57,402 nucleotides of DNA from contig NZ_SLXG01000018.1 in NCBI RefSeq assembly GCF_004345725.1, forward strand, positions 1 to 57,402. Direction: 5' to 3'. This stretch comes from Crenobacter luteus. GTDB taxonomy: Bacteria > Pseudomonadota > Gammaproteobacteria > Burkholderiales > Chromobacteriaceae. Below are positions 49,184 through 57,402 of the stretch, piece by piece (positions within the stretch are counted from its first letter, which is position 1; each line of letters opens with the position of its first letter). A model generated the notes under the pieces. That model did not search any database, was not told the origin of the DNA, and saw only the letters and a list, made by a program, of their open reading frames with translations. The position numbers and the translations under genes were made by a program.

Positions 49184-51439
49184 ATGAACACCCAAAGCCC
49201 CGACGTCAAAGCTATCTTTTCCTACCGCAAGTACTGGGCCGCGCGCTTCGGCACCGCCCCGTTCCTGCCGATGAGCCGCGCCGAGATGGACGAACTCGGC
49301 TGGGACTCGTGCGACATCATCCTCGTCACCGGCGACTGCTACATCGACCACCCGAGCTTCGGCATGGCGCTGGTGGGGCGCCTGCTGGAATCGCAGGGTT
49401 TCCGCGTCGGTATCATCGCGCAGCCCGACTGGCAGTCGGCCGAGCCGTTCCGCGCGCTCGGTCGCCCGAACCTGTTCTTCGGCGTCACCGCCGGCAACAT
49501 GGATTCGATGATCAACCGCTACACCGCCGACCGCAAACCGCGCTCGGACGACGCCTACACGCCGCACGGCGAGCCGAACAAGCGCCCGGACCGCGCCGTC
49601 ACGGTGTACGCGCAACGTTGCCGCGAGGCCTATCCGGGCGTCGGCGTGATGATCGGCAGCATCGAGGCCTCCCTGCGCCGCATCGCGCACTACGACTACT
49701 GGAGCGACAAGGTACGGCCTTCGGTGCTGATTTCCTCGAAGGCCGACCTCCTCCTGTACGGCAACGCCGAGCGCGCGCTGGTCGAGATCGCGCACCGCGC
49801 CGCCGCCGGCGAGAAACTGTCCGAGATCCGCGATGTGCGCGGCACCGCCTTCATCGTGCCGCACTGCTGGCGTCCGGACGAGAGCTGGCAGGAGATGGAT
49901 TCGACCACCGTCGACGTGCCGGGCCGGGTCGACCCGCTGCTCAACCCCTACGAGGAAATCCCCGAGCAGGCGGCCAAGCAGGCCGAGGCGAACGGCGGGG
50001 CCGCCACCGTCCAGCCGATCAAGTTCATGAACGTGCACGATCGCGTCGCGATCCGCCGCGCGCAGCGGGCCAAGACCGTGGTGCGCATCCCGGCCTACGA
50101 GGCGGTCGCCTACGACCCGGTGCTGTACGCGCACGCCAGCCGCGTGCTGCACCTCGAATCCAACCCGGGCAACGCCCGCGCGCTGGTGCAGATGCACGGC
50201 GAACGCGACGTGTGGCTCAACCCGCCGCCGATCCCGCTGACCACCGAGGAAATGGACTTCGTGTTCGGCCAACCCTACGCCCGCAACCCGCACCCGAGCT
50301 ACGGCAAGGCGCACATCCCGGCGTGGGAGATGATCAAGTACTCGGTCAACATCATGCGCGGCTGCTTCGGCGGCTGTACCTTCTGCTCGATCACCGAGCA
50401 CGAGGGCCGCATCATCCAAAGCCGTTCGGAGGAATCCATCCTCAAGGAGATCGAGGAAATCCGCGACAAGACCGAGGGCTTCACCGGCCACATCTCCGAC
50501 CTCGGCGGCCCGACCGCCAACATGTACCGGCTCGCCTGCAAGGACAAGGCGATCGAGACCAAGTGCCGCAAGCTGTCGTGCGTCTACCCGGACGTGTGCG
50601 AGAACCTGAACACCGACCACAGCTCGCTGATCCAGCTCTACCGCAAGGCGCGCGCCATCCCGGGCGTGAAGAAGATCAACATCCAGTCGGGCCTGCGTTA
50701 TGACCTGGCGGTGAAGTCGCCCGAGTACATCAAGGAGCTGGTGACCCACCACGTCGGCGGTTATCTGAAGATCGCGCCGGAACACACCGAGGAAGGCCCG
50801 CTCTCCAAGATGATGAAGCCGGGCATGGGCGCCTACGACAAGTTCAAGGCCCTGTTCGAGAAGTTCTCGAAGGAAGCGGGCAAGGAACAGTACCTGATCC
50901 CCTATTTCATCGCCGCGCACCCGGGCACCAGCGACGAGGACATGCTGAACCTCGCGCTGTGGCTGAAGAAGAACGACTTCCGCCTCGACCAGGTGCAGAC
51001 CTTCACGCCGACGCCGATGGCGATGGCGACGACGATGTGGCACACCCGCCGCAACCCGCTCAAGAAGCTCGCGCGCTCGAGCGAGAAGGTCGACGTGGTG
51101 CGCGACGGCTACCGCAGGAAACTGCACAAGGCCTTCCTGCGCTACCACCACCCGGACAACTGGCAGATCCTCTACGACGCGCTGATCGATATGGGCCGGC
51201 AGGACCTGATCGGCTACGGCCGTCACCAGCTGATCCCGCCGGTGCCGCCCAAGGGCGGCGAGGACAAGGGCAAGCGCTTCAACACCGCGCGCACCGCCCA
51301 CCACCCGACCCGCCGCTTCCAGGACGCGCCGCCGCCCGGCGCGCGCCGCCCTCAACCCCGCACCGGCGGCAAACCGGCGCCGGCCGCCAAGGGCGGCGGC
51401 AAGCCCGCCGCGCGCGGCAAGCCGACCGGCCGCCGCTGA
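49184..51439 (+). CDS. ygiQ: YgiQ-type radical SAM protein
   Basis: A 751-residue radical SAM protein closely resembling E. coli YgiQ ([36 protein letters not shown]-type start). The iron-sulfur motif CFGGCTFC lies at Cys394, 398, 401 in [19 protein letters not shown]. The biochemical role of the family is not established. The tail of about 60 residues is low-complexity, Pro/Gly/Arg/Lys-rich. ATG 49184 is preferred; an in-frame ATG at 49154 gives ten more residues. Confidence 0.94.
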   Translation: MNTQSPDVKAIFSYRKYWAARFGTAPFLPMSRAEMDELGWDSCDIILVTGDCYIDHPSFGMALVGRLLESQGFRVGIIAQPDWQSAEPFRALGRPNLFFGVTAGNMDSMINRYTADRKPRSDDAYTPHGEPNKRPDRAVTVYAQRCREAYPGVGVMIGSIEASLRRIAHYDYWSDKVRPSVLISSKADLLLYGNAERALVEIAHRAAAGEKLSEIRDVRGTAFIVPHCWRPDESWQEMDSTTVDVPGRVDPLLNPYEEIPEQAAKQAEANGGAATVQPIKFMNVHDRVAIRRAQRAKTVVRIPAYEAVAYDPVLYAHASRVLHLESNPGNARALVQMHGERDVWLNPPPIPLTTEEMDFVFGQPYARNPHPSYGKAHIPAWEMIKYSVNIMRGCFGGCTFCSITEHEGRIIQSRSEESILKEIEEIRDKTEGFTGHISDLGGPTANMYRLACKDKAIETKCRKLSCVYPDVCENLNTDHSSLIQLYRKARAIPGVKKINIQSGLRYDLAVKSPEYIKELVTHHVGGYLKIAPEHTEEGPLSKMMKPGMGAYDKFKALFEKFSKEAGKEQYLIPYFIAAHPGTSDEDMLNLALWLKKNDFRLDQVQTFTPTPMAMATTMWHTRRNPLKKLARSSEKVDVVRDGYRRKLHKAFLRYHHPDNWQILYDALIDMGRQDLIGYGRHQLIPPVPPKGGEDKGKRFNTARTAHHPTRRFQDAPPPGARRPQPRTGGKPAPAAKGGGKPAARGKPTGRR

Positions 51440-51576
51440 GCCCCCGCCTTCGCCGCCGCCCACCGGGCGGCGGTGTCGCTTCACAGCTGTTAACACTCCG
51501 GCGGCCAACGCACATAGATACGCAACACTTCGTTTCTATGATGGGTACATCAATTTTCCCGCGCTCCCTGCCGATC

Positions 51577-51804
51577 ATGAAAACCCTCCTCGCCACCCTC
51601 GGCCTGCTGACCGTCGCCCTGCTCGCCCTGCCCGCCCTCGCCGCCCTGCCACCCGACTGCGCGGCCGCCAAGCAGGCGCCGGCGCGCCACGACGCGGCGA
51701 TCGCCGCACGGCTGGCGGAGCACGCCGCCGTCGCCGACCCGAGGCTGGCCGCCGCGGCGCGCGAGACGACGCCGATGGACAGGCTGGCACAAGCCGAACG
51801 CTGA
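51577..51804 (+). CDS. Small secreted Ala-rich protein
   Basis: A 75-residue protein with a clear type I signal peptide (about 1-22, LLTVALLALPALA before the cleavage site) and a short Ala-rich, possibly helical mature part with two charged ends and one Cys. I do not recognise the family. ATG 51577 is preferred over an in-frame ATG at 51538 because it begins the signal peptide directly. A terminator follows. Confidence 0.6.
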   Translation: MKTLLATLGLLTVALLALPALAALPPDCAAAKQAPARHDAAIAARLAEHAAVADPRLAAAARETTPMDRLAQAER

Positions 51805-51867
51805 CTCCCTCCCCCTGCCGGACGGCTGCTCCGGCACTGCGATGGACTCCCACCGCCGTCGCACCCT

Positions 51868-51895
51868 CGGCCGCCTCCGGGCGGCCGTTTTTTTT
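51868..51895 (+). terminator. Terminator after the small secreted protein
   Basis: Stem CGGCCGCC/GGCGGCCG with loop TCCG and eight T residues. Confidence 0.9.
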
Positions 51896-51909
51896 GCGCG
51901 ATGCGCAAG

Positions 51910-51933
51910 AAAAAGGCGCCCGACGGGCGCCTT
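51910..51933 (-). terminator. metQ terminator
   Basis: Stem AAGGCGCCC/GGGCGCCTT with a three-base loop, followed on the minus strand by TTTC. It lies just past the metQ stop. Confidence 0.87.
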
Positions 51934-51957
51934 GGCGGATCGCAATGCGGTGCGGGT

Positions 51958-52734
51958 TCAGAACGCTGGCACGATGGAGCCCTGGTACTTGGTCGCGAGG
52001 AAGGCTTTCACCTCGGGAGTGTTCAGCGCCTTCGCGAGCTTCTGCATCGCCGCGCTGTTCTTGTTGTCCGGGCGCGCGACCAGCAGGTTCGCGTACGGCG
52101 ACTGCTTGCCCTCGATGAACAGCGCGTCCTTGGTCGGCACCAGCTTGGCTTCGAGCGCGTAGTTGGTGTTGATCAGCGCCAGATCGACCTGGTCGAGCAC
52201 GCGCGGCAGCGTCGCGGCCTCGAGTTCGCGGATCTTCAGGTTCTTCGGGTTGGCCGAGATGTCGCGCGAGGTCGCCAACAGGTTCTTCGGATCCTTCAGC
52301 TTGATCAGGCCGTTGTTCTGCAGCAGCAACAGCGCGCGCGCGCCGTTGGACGGGTCGTTCGGGATCGCGACGGTCGCGCCGTCGGCCAGCTGCGCCTTGG
52401 CCTTGATCTTCTTCGAGTAGGCGCCGAACGGCTCGACGTGCACGGCGGTCACCGGCACCAGGCTGGTCTTCTTGGCCTTGTTGAACTCGTCGAGGTAGGG
52501 CTTGTGCTGGAAGAAGTTCGCGTCCAGGCGCTTCTCGGCCACCTGCACGTTCGGCTGCACGTAGTCGGTGAACACCTTGACCTCGAGGTCGACACCCTGC
52601 TTGGCGAGCGCCGGCTTGATGTGTTCGAGGATCTCGGCGTGCGGCACCGGGGTCGCGGCGACGACCAGCTTCTGGCCGGCGTGGGCGCCGACGGCGACGC
52701 TCGACAGGGCAAGGGCGATCAGGGTCTTTTTCAT
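51958..52734 (-). CDS. metQ: Methionine-binding protein MetQ
   Basis: Periplasmic binding protein of the MetNIQ importer (NlpA family). From ATG 52734 it has 258 residues: signal peptide MKKTLIALALSSVAVGAHA and a mature NlpA-type domain (VVAATPVPHAEILEHIKPAL, DANFFQHKPYLDEFN, IPNDPSNGARALLLLQ). No lipobox cysteine is present, so it appears freely periplasmic rather than lipid-anchored, unlike E. coli MetQ. ATG 52743 is an alternative. It lies 95 bases after metI. Confidence 0.95.
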   Translation of the reverse strand: MKKTLIALALSSVAVGAHAGQKLVVAATPVPHAEILEHIKPALAKQGVDLEVKVFTDYVQPNVQVAEKRLDANFFQHKPYLDEFNKAKKTSLVPVTAVHVEPFGAYSKKIKAKAQLADGATVAIPNDPSNGARALLLLQNNGLIKLKDPKNLLATSRDISANPKNLKIRELEAATLPRVLDQVDLALINTNYALEAKLVPTKDALFIEGKQSPYANLLVARPDNKNSAAMQKLAKALNTPEVKAFLATKYQGSIVPAF

Positions 52735-52829
52735 GTTCGGCATCCTTTTCTTGTGGAAGGGTAATGCGTCAAGACTTCAATAAAGCGGGCTCTCACCCGC
52801 GAAGCCGCCCCGCTCCGGGGCGGCCGGAC

Positions 52830-53495
52830 TCATTTGCGCGACACGCGCGCGACCAGCCAGTCGCCGGCCATCTGCAGCGCCTGCACCATCGCGATCAGGA
52901 TCACGACGGTGACGATCATCACCTCGGTCTGGAAGCGCTGGTAGCCGTAGCGGATCGCCAGGTCGCCGAGGCCGCCGCCGCCGATCACGCCCGACATCGC
53001 GGTGTACGACACCAGCGTGATCGCGGTGACGGTGACGGCGGCCATCAGGCCCGGGCGCGACTCGGGCAGCAGCACCTTCCAGACGATCTGCCAGCGCGTC
53101 GCGCCGAGCGACTGCACCGCCTCGATCACGCCGCGGTCGACCTCGCGCAGCGCGGTCTCGACCAGGCGCGCGAAGAACGGCGTCGCGCCGACCACCAAGG
53201 GCGGGATCGAGCCCTCGACGCCAAGCGAGGTGCCGACCAGCCAGGCGGTGACCGGAATCATCACCACCAGGAGGATCAGGAAGGGCACCGAACGCAGCAC
53301 GTTGGCGACGAAGGACAGCACGCGGTTGAGCCAGCCGTTCGCCAGCAACTGGCGGCGCGAGGTCAGGAACAGCAGCACGCCGAGCGGCAGGCCGAACAGC
53401 ACGGTGAAAAACAGCGACCAGCCGAGCATGCGCAGCGTGTCCCACGTCGCGACGCCGATCTCGGCCCAGTCGAGCAAACTCCAATCCAGTTCCAT
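52830..53495 (-). CDS. metI: Methionine ABC transporter permease MetI
   Basis: Membrane component of MetNIQ. It has 221 residues and about five membrane helices. The EAA-type loop that docks to MetN is VDRGVIEAVQSLGATRWQIVWKVLLPESRPGL. ATG 53495 overlaps the metN stop by one base (TGATG), indicating translational coupling. A longer in-frame extension to 54017 lies over metN and is rejected. Confidence 0.96.
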   Translation of the reverse strand: MELDWSLLDWAEIGVATWDTLRMLGWSLFFTVLFGLPLGVLLFLTSRRQLLANGWLNRVLSFVANVLRSVPFLILLVVMIPVTAWLVGTSLGVEGSIPPLVVGATPFFARLVETALREVDRGVIEAVQSLGATRWQIVWKVLLPESRPGLMAAVTVTAITLVSYTAMSGVIGGGGLGDLAIRYGYQRFQTEVMIVTVVILIAMVQALQMAGDWLVARVSRK

Positions 53496-54508
53496 CAGCG
53501 CAACACCTCCACCACCACATTCCGCGCCGACAAGCCTTCGCGGGCCTCGGCCAACCTTGCCGCCTCGCCGTGCCACTCGACCACCAGCTGGCCGTAGGGC
53601 AGATCCTTGAGGCGCGACACCGTGCCCTGCAGCAGGCTGAACGACAGCCCGTAGCGGCTGGCGGTGTCGAACAGGATCGGTTCGTGGGTGGTCGCGCCGA
53701 CGAAGGTCAGCCGCCACACCGCGCCGGTGGCGCTGTCGAGCAGGCCCGAATCCGCGAGCTCGTCGGCGTGGCTCAACTCGGCGACCATGCTCTGCGTCGC
53801 CGCGTGCTGCGGGTGCAGGAACACCTCGGCGACCGGGCCCATCTCGACGATGCGCCCGCCGTCGATCACCGCGACGCGGTCGGCGATGCGACGGATCACG
53901 CCCATCTCGTGCGTGATCAGCACCACGGTCAGGTTCAGCTTCCTGTTGATGTCGGCGATCAGGTCGAGGATGGACTGCGTGGTTTGCGGGTCGAGCGCGC
54001 TGGTCGCCTCGTCGCACAGCAGCAGTTTCGGCCGGTTCGCCAGCGCGCGCGCGATGCCGACGCGCTGCTTCTGGCCGCCGGACAGCTGGCTCGGGTACTT
54101 GTCGCGGTGCGCGGCGAGGCCGACCAGTTCCAGCAGCTCGGCGACGCGCGCATCCTGCTCGGCGCGGCTGCCCGAGGCGGTCAATTCGAGCGGCAGGCGC
54201 ACGTTCTCGGCGACGGTGCGCGACGAGAGCAGGTTGAAGTGCTGGAACACCATGCCGATCTGCTGGCGTACGCCGCGCAGCGCGGCGTCGGACAGGCCGG
54301 TGATGTCGCGGCCGTCGATCGCGATGCGGCCCGAGTCGGGGCGTTCGAGCAGGTTCAACATGCGGATCAGCGTGCTCTTGCCGGCGCCGGAGCGGCCGAT
54401 GATGCCGAACACCTCGCCCTCGGGCACGTCGAGCGAGATGCCGTTGAGCGCCGGCACGGCGCGGCCGTCGACGACGAAGGTTTTTTGCAGGTTTTCTAGA
54501 CGTATCAC
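53495..54508 (-). CDS. metN: Methionine ABC transporter ATP-binding protein MetN
   Basis: ATPase of the methionine importer. It has 337 residues. Walker A is GRSGAGKST at 38-46, signature LSGGQKQR, Walker B LLLCDEATSALD. The C-terminal NIL/ACT-like domain (about 265-335) gives inhibition by methionine in the E. coli homologue. The start is GTG 54508; it is the first gene of metN-metI-metQ. Confidence 0.96.
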   Translation of the reverse strand: MIRLENLQKTFVVDGRAVPALNGISLDVPEGEVFGIIGRSGAGKSTLIRMLNLLERPDSGRIAIDGRDITGLSDAALRGVRQQIGMVFQHFNLLSSRTVAENVRLPLELTASGSRAEQDARVAELLELVGLAAHRDKYPSQLSGGQKQRVGIARALANRPKLLLCDEATSALDPQTTQSILDLIADINRKLNLTVVLITHEMGVIRRIADRVAVIDGGRIVEMGPVAEVFLHPQHAATQSMVAELSHADELADSGLLDSATGAVWRLTFVGATTHEPILFDTASRYGLSFSLLQGTVSRLKDLPYGQLVVEWHGEAARLAEAREGLSARNVVVEVLR

Positions 54509-55163
54509 GAGGGTAACCGTGTTTTTTTCAAGCGCTTATCGAGTGCGGGGTACGCAGGGGACGAATGTTACCGTCTGGGCCATAGTCAGTAAACGAATAA
54601 TAAATATTGTATATATTCTATTTTTAGCTATAAGACACCCCGTACGGAAAACGTCGCGCTATAAGAACCGATCCTCGGGAGGCGCCAGCCATGCGATCCG
54701 GCAAAACCTGCCGCGCATGTCATGCACAAAACATTACCGCAGCGCGCCAAGCTGCGCCCGGCCCGGTTTGACCGTCACGGCGACGGCGACCGCTTCGCCG
54801 ACGCGATGCAGACCGAACGGGCCGCCGCCCCGGCGCATGACTCGCCCGCCGGCGACTGTCAAGCGTCGTCGTGAAATTTCGGGCATTTTCCGTTCAAATG
54901 CTGTATAGTAGCGTTCGTTGCCAAGACGCTATCCATCACTTGGCCGCTTCTGATTGTCTTGCCCATGGCTTTGGCTTCTTCGGGCACCTCTCTCTCAAAC
55001 GGTTGGAAGTCTCTTGTTCGACGGCCGCTGCGGCTCTCGCGCAAGACCATAGCGTTCTTGGTCCGCACCACGGCGGGACGACGGGTCCCCCTTCGGCATT
55101 CGATCAGTCCGTCTGAAACTGCATCGACTGATGCCACCCCACAGCAAAAGAAAGGTATCTCTC
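54509..55163. other. 655-base region between divergent metN and infA
   Basis: It contains an AT-rich block (about 54591-54635) that stands out in this GC-rich DNA. There, on the plus strand, TTGTAT (54607-54612) is 16 bases from TATAAG (54629-54634). On the minus strand TTTACT-N17-TAACAT (54566-54594) is a weak candidate for metN. A TATAGT box lies at 54904-54909. A 50-codon open frame (54722-54874) is not convincing. No SAM riboswitch hallmark was found. Confidence 0.45.
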
Positions 55164-55427
55164 ATGGCAAAAGAAGACGTGATCGAGCTGGAAGGCTCGG
55201 TAATCGAGGCCCTGCCCGAATCCCGCTTCCGCGTGGCGCTCGACAACGGCGTCGAAATCCTCGCCTACGAATCGGGCAAGATGCGCATGCACCGCATCAA
55301 GATCATCGTCGGCGACCGCGTGACCGTCGAAATGTCGCCCTACGATCTGACCAAGGGTCGGATCAACTATCGCCACCCCACCCCGCGCCCGGACGGCTCG
55401 CGCCCGCCGCCCCGTCCGCGCCGCTAA
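55164..55427 (+). CDS. infA: Translation initiation factor IF-1-like protein
   Basis: An 87-residue S1/OB-fold protein of the IF-1 family: [28 protein letters not shown]-type [12 protein letters not shown], and [18 protein letters not shown] match the family. It is about 15 residues longer than E. coli IF-1, with a Pro/Arg-rich tail. Because Neisseriales often carry infA in the ribosomal-protein cluster, this may be a second copy. It follows an unusually long untranslated-looking leader, and the next gene starts 56 bases downstream. Confidence 0.9.
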   Translation: MAKEDVIELEGSVIEALPESRFRVALDNGVEILAYESGKMRMHRIKIIVGDRVTVEMSPYDLTKGRINYRHPTPRPDGSRPPPRPRR

Positions 55428-55483
55428 GCGCGCGCCGGCCCGACCGCGCGGCCGGCACGCTGCGGACAGAACCAGGAAATACC

Positions 55484-55666
55484 ATGCAAGTGAAAGAACT
55501 GTTGCCCGGTGACAAGGTCACCGAACAAGGCAATCATGCCGCCGTCGACTTCGAAGTCGTCTCGATCAATAAAATCGGACCGCGCTTCTGGGTGACCTTC
55601 CGCTCCATCCTCGGCATCGCGTCGGCCAGCTATCCGGGCGACGCCTATATCGCCGCCTCGCGCTGA
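55484..55666 (+). CDS. Small conserved-looking protein of unknown function
   Basis: A 60-residue protein (MQVKELLPGDKVTEQGNHAAVD, then FEVVSINKIGPRFWVTFRSI). ATG 55484 has AGGAAA five bases upstream. The alternation of polar and hydrophobic residues suggests a small beta-barrel. I do not recognise the family. Spacing puts it in an operon with infA and before a shared terminator, so a translation or cold-adaptation role is only a contextual guess. Confidence 0.6.
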   Translation: MQVKELLPGDKVTEQGNHAAVDFEVVSINKIGPRFWVTFRSILGIASASYPGDAYIAASR

Positions 55667-55694
55667 AGCACGCCGCCCCGGACGGGCAACGAAA

Positions 55695-55733
55695 AGCTCG
55701 GCCAACCCGACAGGGGTTGGCCGAGCTTTTTTT
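55695..55733 (+). terminator. Terminator built from two repeat copies
   Basis: Exact inverted pair GCTCGGCCAACC (55696-55707) and GGTTGGCCGAGC (55715-55726) with a 7-base loop, extended by AA/TT and followed by seven T residues. It ends the infA operon. Confidence 0.93.
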
Positions 55734-55741
55734 CGTCGCGC

Positions 55742-56560
55742 TCAGGCGAGGAAGCGCGGCGCCAGCTCGGACAGGTTCAATTCGTCGAGGATGGCCGCCA
55801 GCCGCTCGCGCGCGTTGCCGCGCGGCGCGCCGCTATGGCGGGCGACGATCAGCTCGTTCTTCATCGAGTGTTCCCAGCCGACCAGCTCGGTCACCGTCAG
55901 CTGGTAGCCGTGCGCCTCCAGCTGCAGGCAGCGCAGCACGTTGGTGATCTGGCTGCCGAACTCGCGCGTGTGGATCGGGTGACGCCAGATCTCGGACAGC
56001 GGCGTCTTGCCGAAGCTCTGGTTCTTGTGCTTCCGGAGCACGCTGGCGACCTCGGCTTGGCAGCACGGCACCAGCACGATGAAGCGCGCCTTCTTCGCCA
56101 GCGCGAAGCGGATCGCGTCGTCGGTCGCGGTGTTGCACGCGTGCAGTGCGGTGACGATGTCTATCGTCTCCGGCAGTTCGCCCGCGTCGATCGACTGCTC
56201 GACCGACAGGTTCAAAAAGCTCATGCGCGCAAAACCCAGCCGCGCGGCCAGCTCGCGCGAGCGCGCGACCAGTTCCTCGCGCGTCTCGATGCCGTAGACG
56301 TGACCGACGTCGCGCGACTTGAGGAACAGGTCGTAGAGGATGAAGCCCAGATACGATTTGCCGGCGCCGTGGTCGGCCAGCGTCAGCGGACGCCCCTCGG
56401 CCAAGGCCTCGGCCATCAGGGGCTCGATGAAGTGATACAGGTGGTAGACCTGCTTGAGCTTGCGGCGGCTGTCCTGGTTGAGCTTGCCGTCGCGCGTCAG
56501 AATGTGCAGCTCCTTGAGAAGCTCGATCGATTGTTCGGGTTTGACGTCGGGGATGGCCAC
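55742..56560 (-). CDS. SAM-dependent methyltransferase (Methyltransf_32-like)
   Basis: A 272-residue methyltransferase. LADHGAGKSYLGFILYDLF is a motif I variant, followed by GIETREELVARSRELAARLG, VTALHACNTATDDAIRFAL and VPCCQAEV, which mark the family of bacterial proteins related to GSTCD/METTL25. The substrate is unknown; the Cys pair in PCCQAE is characteristic. It is convergent with the infA operon and separated from the exonuclease gene by 116 bases. Confidence 0.8.
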   Translation of the reverse strand: MAIPDVKPEQSIELLKELHILTRDGKLNQDSRRKLKQVYHLYHFIEPLMAEALAEGRPLTLADHGAGKSYLGFILYDLFLKSRDVGHVYGIETREELVARSRELAARLGFARMSFLNLSVEQSIDAGELPETIDIVTALHACNTATDDAIRFALAKKARFIVLVPCCQAEVASVLRKHKNQSFGKTPLSEIWRHPIHTREFGSQITNVLRCLQLEAHGYQLTVTELVGWEHSMKNELIVARHSGAPRGNARERLAAILDELNLSELAPRFLA

Positions 56561-56676
56561 GGTGGGTTTCCTGCGAAAGAACGGTTGGCCGCCATTTTAG
56601 CAGGGGACGCCGCGCAATCCGGTACAATCGCCCCCTTCGCCAACCACGCGCGCCCGCGCGCGCCCGGAGCCTTACC

Positions 56677-57294
56677 GTGCCGGACCTGCCGACCTTCCCG
56701 CCCCTGCTCGACAAGGACGCCATCCGCGCGCTGCCGCCGTTCGCCGCGCTGCGCCGCGACGCGATCGAACTGGTCGACGCCGCCTCGCTCGCCGACGCCT
56801 GCCGCCACCTCGCCGGCTGCGCCGTGCTCGGCTTCGACACCGAGTCGCGGCCGACCTTCCGCGTCGGCGAGGCGCCGACCGGCCCGCACCTGCTGCAGCT
56901 GGCGACAGAGGACGCCGCCTTCCTGTTCCCGCTCGAAACCCTCGGCGACCTCGCGCCGCTGCGCGGCGTGCTCGCGGCGCCGTCGGTGCGCAAGGTCGGC
57001 TTCGACCTCAAATCCGACCGCGCGCTCCTGAAGGCCAAGCTCGACGTCGAGTGCGACAACCTCGTCGACCTGGGCACGCTGTTCCGCGCCGCCGGCGCGC
57101 GCCACACCATCGGCGCGGTGCAGGCGGTCGCGCAGCTGTTCGGCCAGTCGTTCCGCAAATCGAAGAAGCTGTCGACGTCGAACTGGTCGCGGCTGCCGCT
57201 GACCGACGCGCAGTGCGAATACGCCGGCAACGACGCCTACGTCGCGCTCAGGGTCTACCTGGCGCTGACGGAACGCGGCCTCGGCCAACGCTGA
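56677..57294 (+). CDS. RNase D-like DEDDy 3'-5' exonuclease
   Basis: A 205-residue single-domain exonuclease. Exo I is FDTES (Asp54, Glu56), exo II lies in VGFDLKSD, and exo III is YAGNDAYVAL with the Tyr and Asp of the DEDDy class. It lacks the HRDC domains of true RNase D, so the substrate (RNA or DNA) is not certain. The start is GTG 56677 with GGAG eight bases upstream. A TACAAT-like -10 box lies at 56623-56628. Confidence 0.83.
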   Translation: MPDLPTFPPLLDKDAIRALPPFAALRRDAIELVDAASLADACRHLAGCAVLGFDTESRPTFRVGEAPTGPHLLQLATEDAAFLFPLETLGDLAPLRGVLAAPSVRKVGFDLKSDRALLKAKLDVECDNLVDLGTLFRAAGARHTIGAVQAVAQLFGQSFRKSKKLSTSNWSRLPLTDAQCEYAGNDAYVALRVYLALTERGLGQR

Positions 57295-57314
57295 GGCCGG
57301 AGGCGACAAAAAAG

Positions 57315-57402
57315 GTTCTTCACGGATTCCCGGGGAAAGCGGCCCTGATCTTCAGGAAGAAGTACTCGCTGTCCCGGTAGCCATAGGCCATGCGCTTCAT
57401 CA
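57315..57402 (-). mobile_element. End of an ISL3-like insertion sequence
   Basis: From 57315 the sequence GGTTCTTCACGGATTCCCGG looks like the terminal inverted repeat of ISL3-family elements, which begin GGCTCTTC-like. It is preceded by an A-rich stretch ACAAAAAA that could be the 8-base target duplication. The element continues beyond the window. Confidence 0.55.
57320..57402 (-). CDS. Transposase C-terminus, partial (ISL3 family)
   Basis: Open on the minus strand to the window edge. The visible C-terminus MKRMAYGYRDSEYFFLKI...FPGNP resembles the end of ISL3-type transposases. The stop codon lies within the putative inverted repeat, as is common for compact IS ends. The upstream DDE region is outside the window. 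Confidence 0.55.
   Translation of the reverse strand, partial: MKRMAYGYRDSEYFFLKIRAAFPGNP

Noticed and set aside
54509-54600. SAM riboswitch upstream of metN.
   Set aside because: No conserved SAM-I/II core sequence is visible in the minus-strand leader.
54722-54874. A 50-codon open frame upstream of infA with an EF-hand-like DRHGDGD stretch.
   Set aside because: No ribosome site and the loop lacks the final acidic ligand; it is more likely chance.
54959-55483. In-frame open reading upstream of the 60-residue gene across the infA leader.
   Set aside because: It overlaps infA in another frame, its sequence is Arg/Ser-rich without domain character, and AGGAAA marks ATG 55484 as the start.

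Overview
The window looks like chromosomal core DNA of a GC-rich betaproteobacterium, most likely order Neisseriales (Chromobacteriaceae-like). This rests on gene content and order: der-hfq-hflX-hflK-hflC-hisZ-purA, ndk-rlmN-pilW-rodZ-ispG-hisS-yfgM-bamB, and lapA-lapB-pyrF-ugd-hldA-hldD-cysM. The genus is not called. There is no CRISPR array or prophage. The only mobile element visible is the end of an ISL3-like insertion sequence at the right edge.

Layout. 1-2430: rnr on the minus strand. 2424-2936: a consensus promoter and three identical tRNA-Leu(CAG) genes on the plus strand. 3052-18355: a long minus-strand run of housekeeping genes, from ndk through RNA modification, type IV pilus and cell shape, isoprenoid, histidyl-tRNA, outer-membrane assembly and ribosome-biogenesis genes to hfq/hflXKC, hisZ and purA. 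18488-20565: a SPOR protein and zapE. 20659-28080: cysM and a lipopolysaccharide block (hldD, a DUF924 gene, heptose-7-P kinase, ugd, pyrF, lapB, lapA). 28118-32244: an orphan membrane sensor and a PAS-GGDEF-EAL c-di-GMP protein. 32405-36850: mtaD-ubiG, a GntR regulator, and folA/thyA. 37029-44221: a flagellar operon (flhB, flhA, flhF, flhG, fliA, a MotA-type stator). 44342-46208: an exonuclease/Cho fusion, tRNA-Arg and tRNA-Glu. 46457-57294: a VOC protein, a DUF1615 lipoprotein, a solute-binding protein, a YgiQ-type radical SAM protein, a small secreted protein, metNIQ, an IF-1-like gene behind a long leader plus a 60-residue protein, a methyltransferase and an RNase D-like exonuclease.

The most interesting signal is not a gene. 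The 9-mer TTGGCCGAG (or its complement) occurs about 39 times by hand count, where base composition predicts about one. Its extended form GGTTGGCCGAGC occurs exactly 14 times. Twelve of the 39 copies lie in the small intergenic fraction, and three close pairs form transcription terminators. Within genes it forces otherwise unusual codons (TTG for Leu, sometimes preceded by AGG for Arg). This is how DNA uptake sequences of Neisseria and Pasteurellaceae behave, but the sequence is unlike the Neisseria DUS. I propose it as a candidate uptake-type or otherwise selected genome-wide repeat.

Other points: an FlhG whose P-loop lacks the invariant lysine but keeps the FlhF-activating DQAxxLR motif, a MotA-type gene without an adjacent MotB partner, and a c-di-GMP locus lying next to lapA where rpsA-ihfB is usually found. 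Functions are assigned from recognisable motifs and family resemblance only; no database search was possible.
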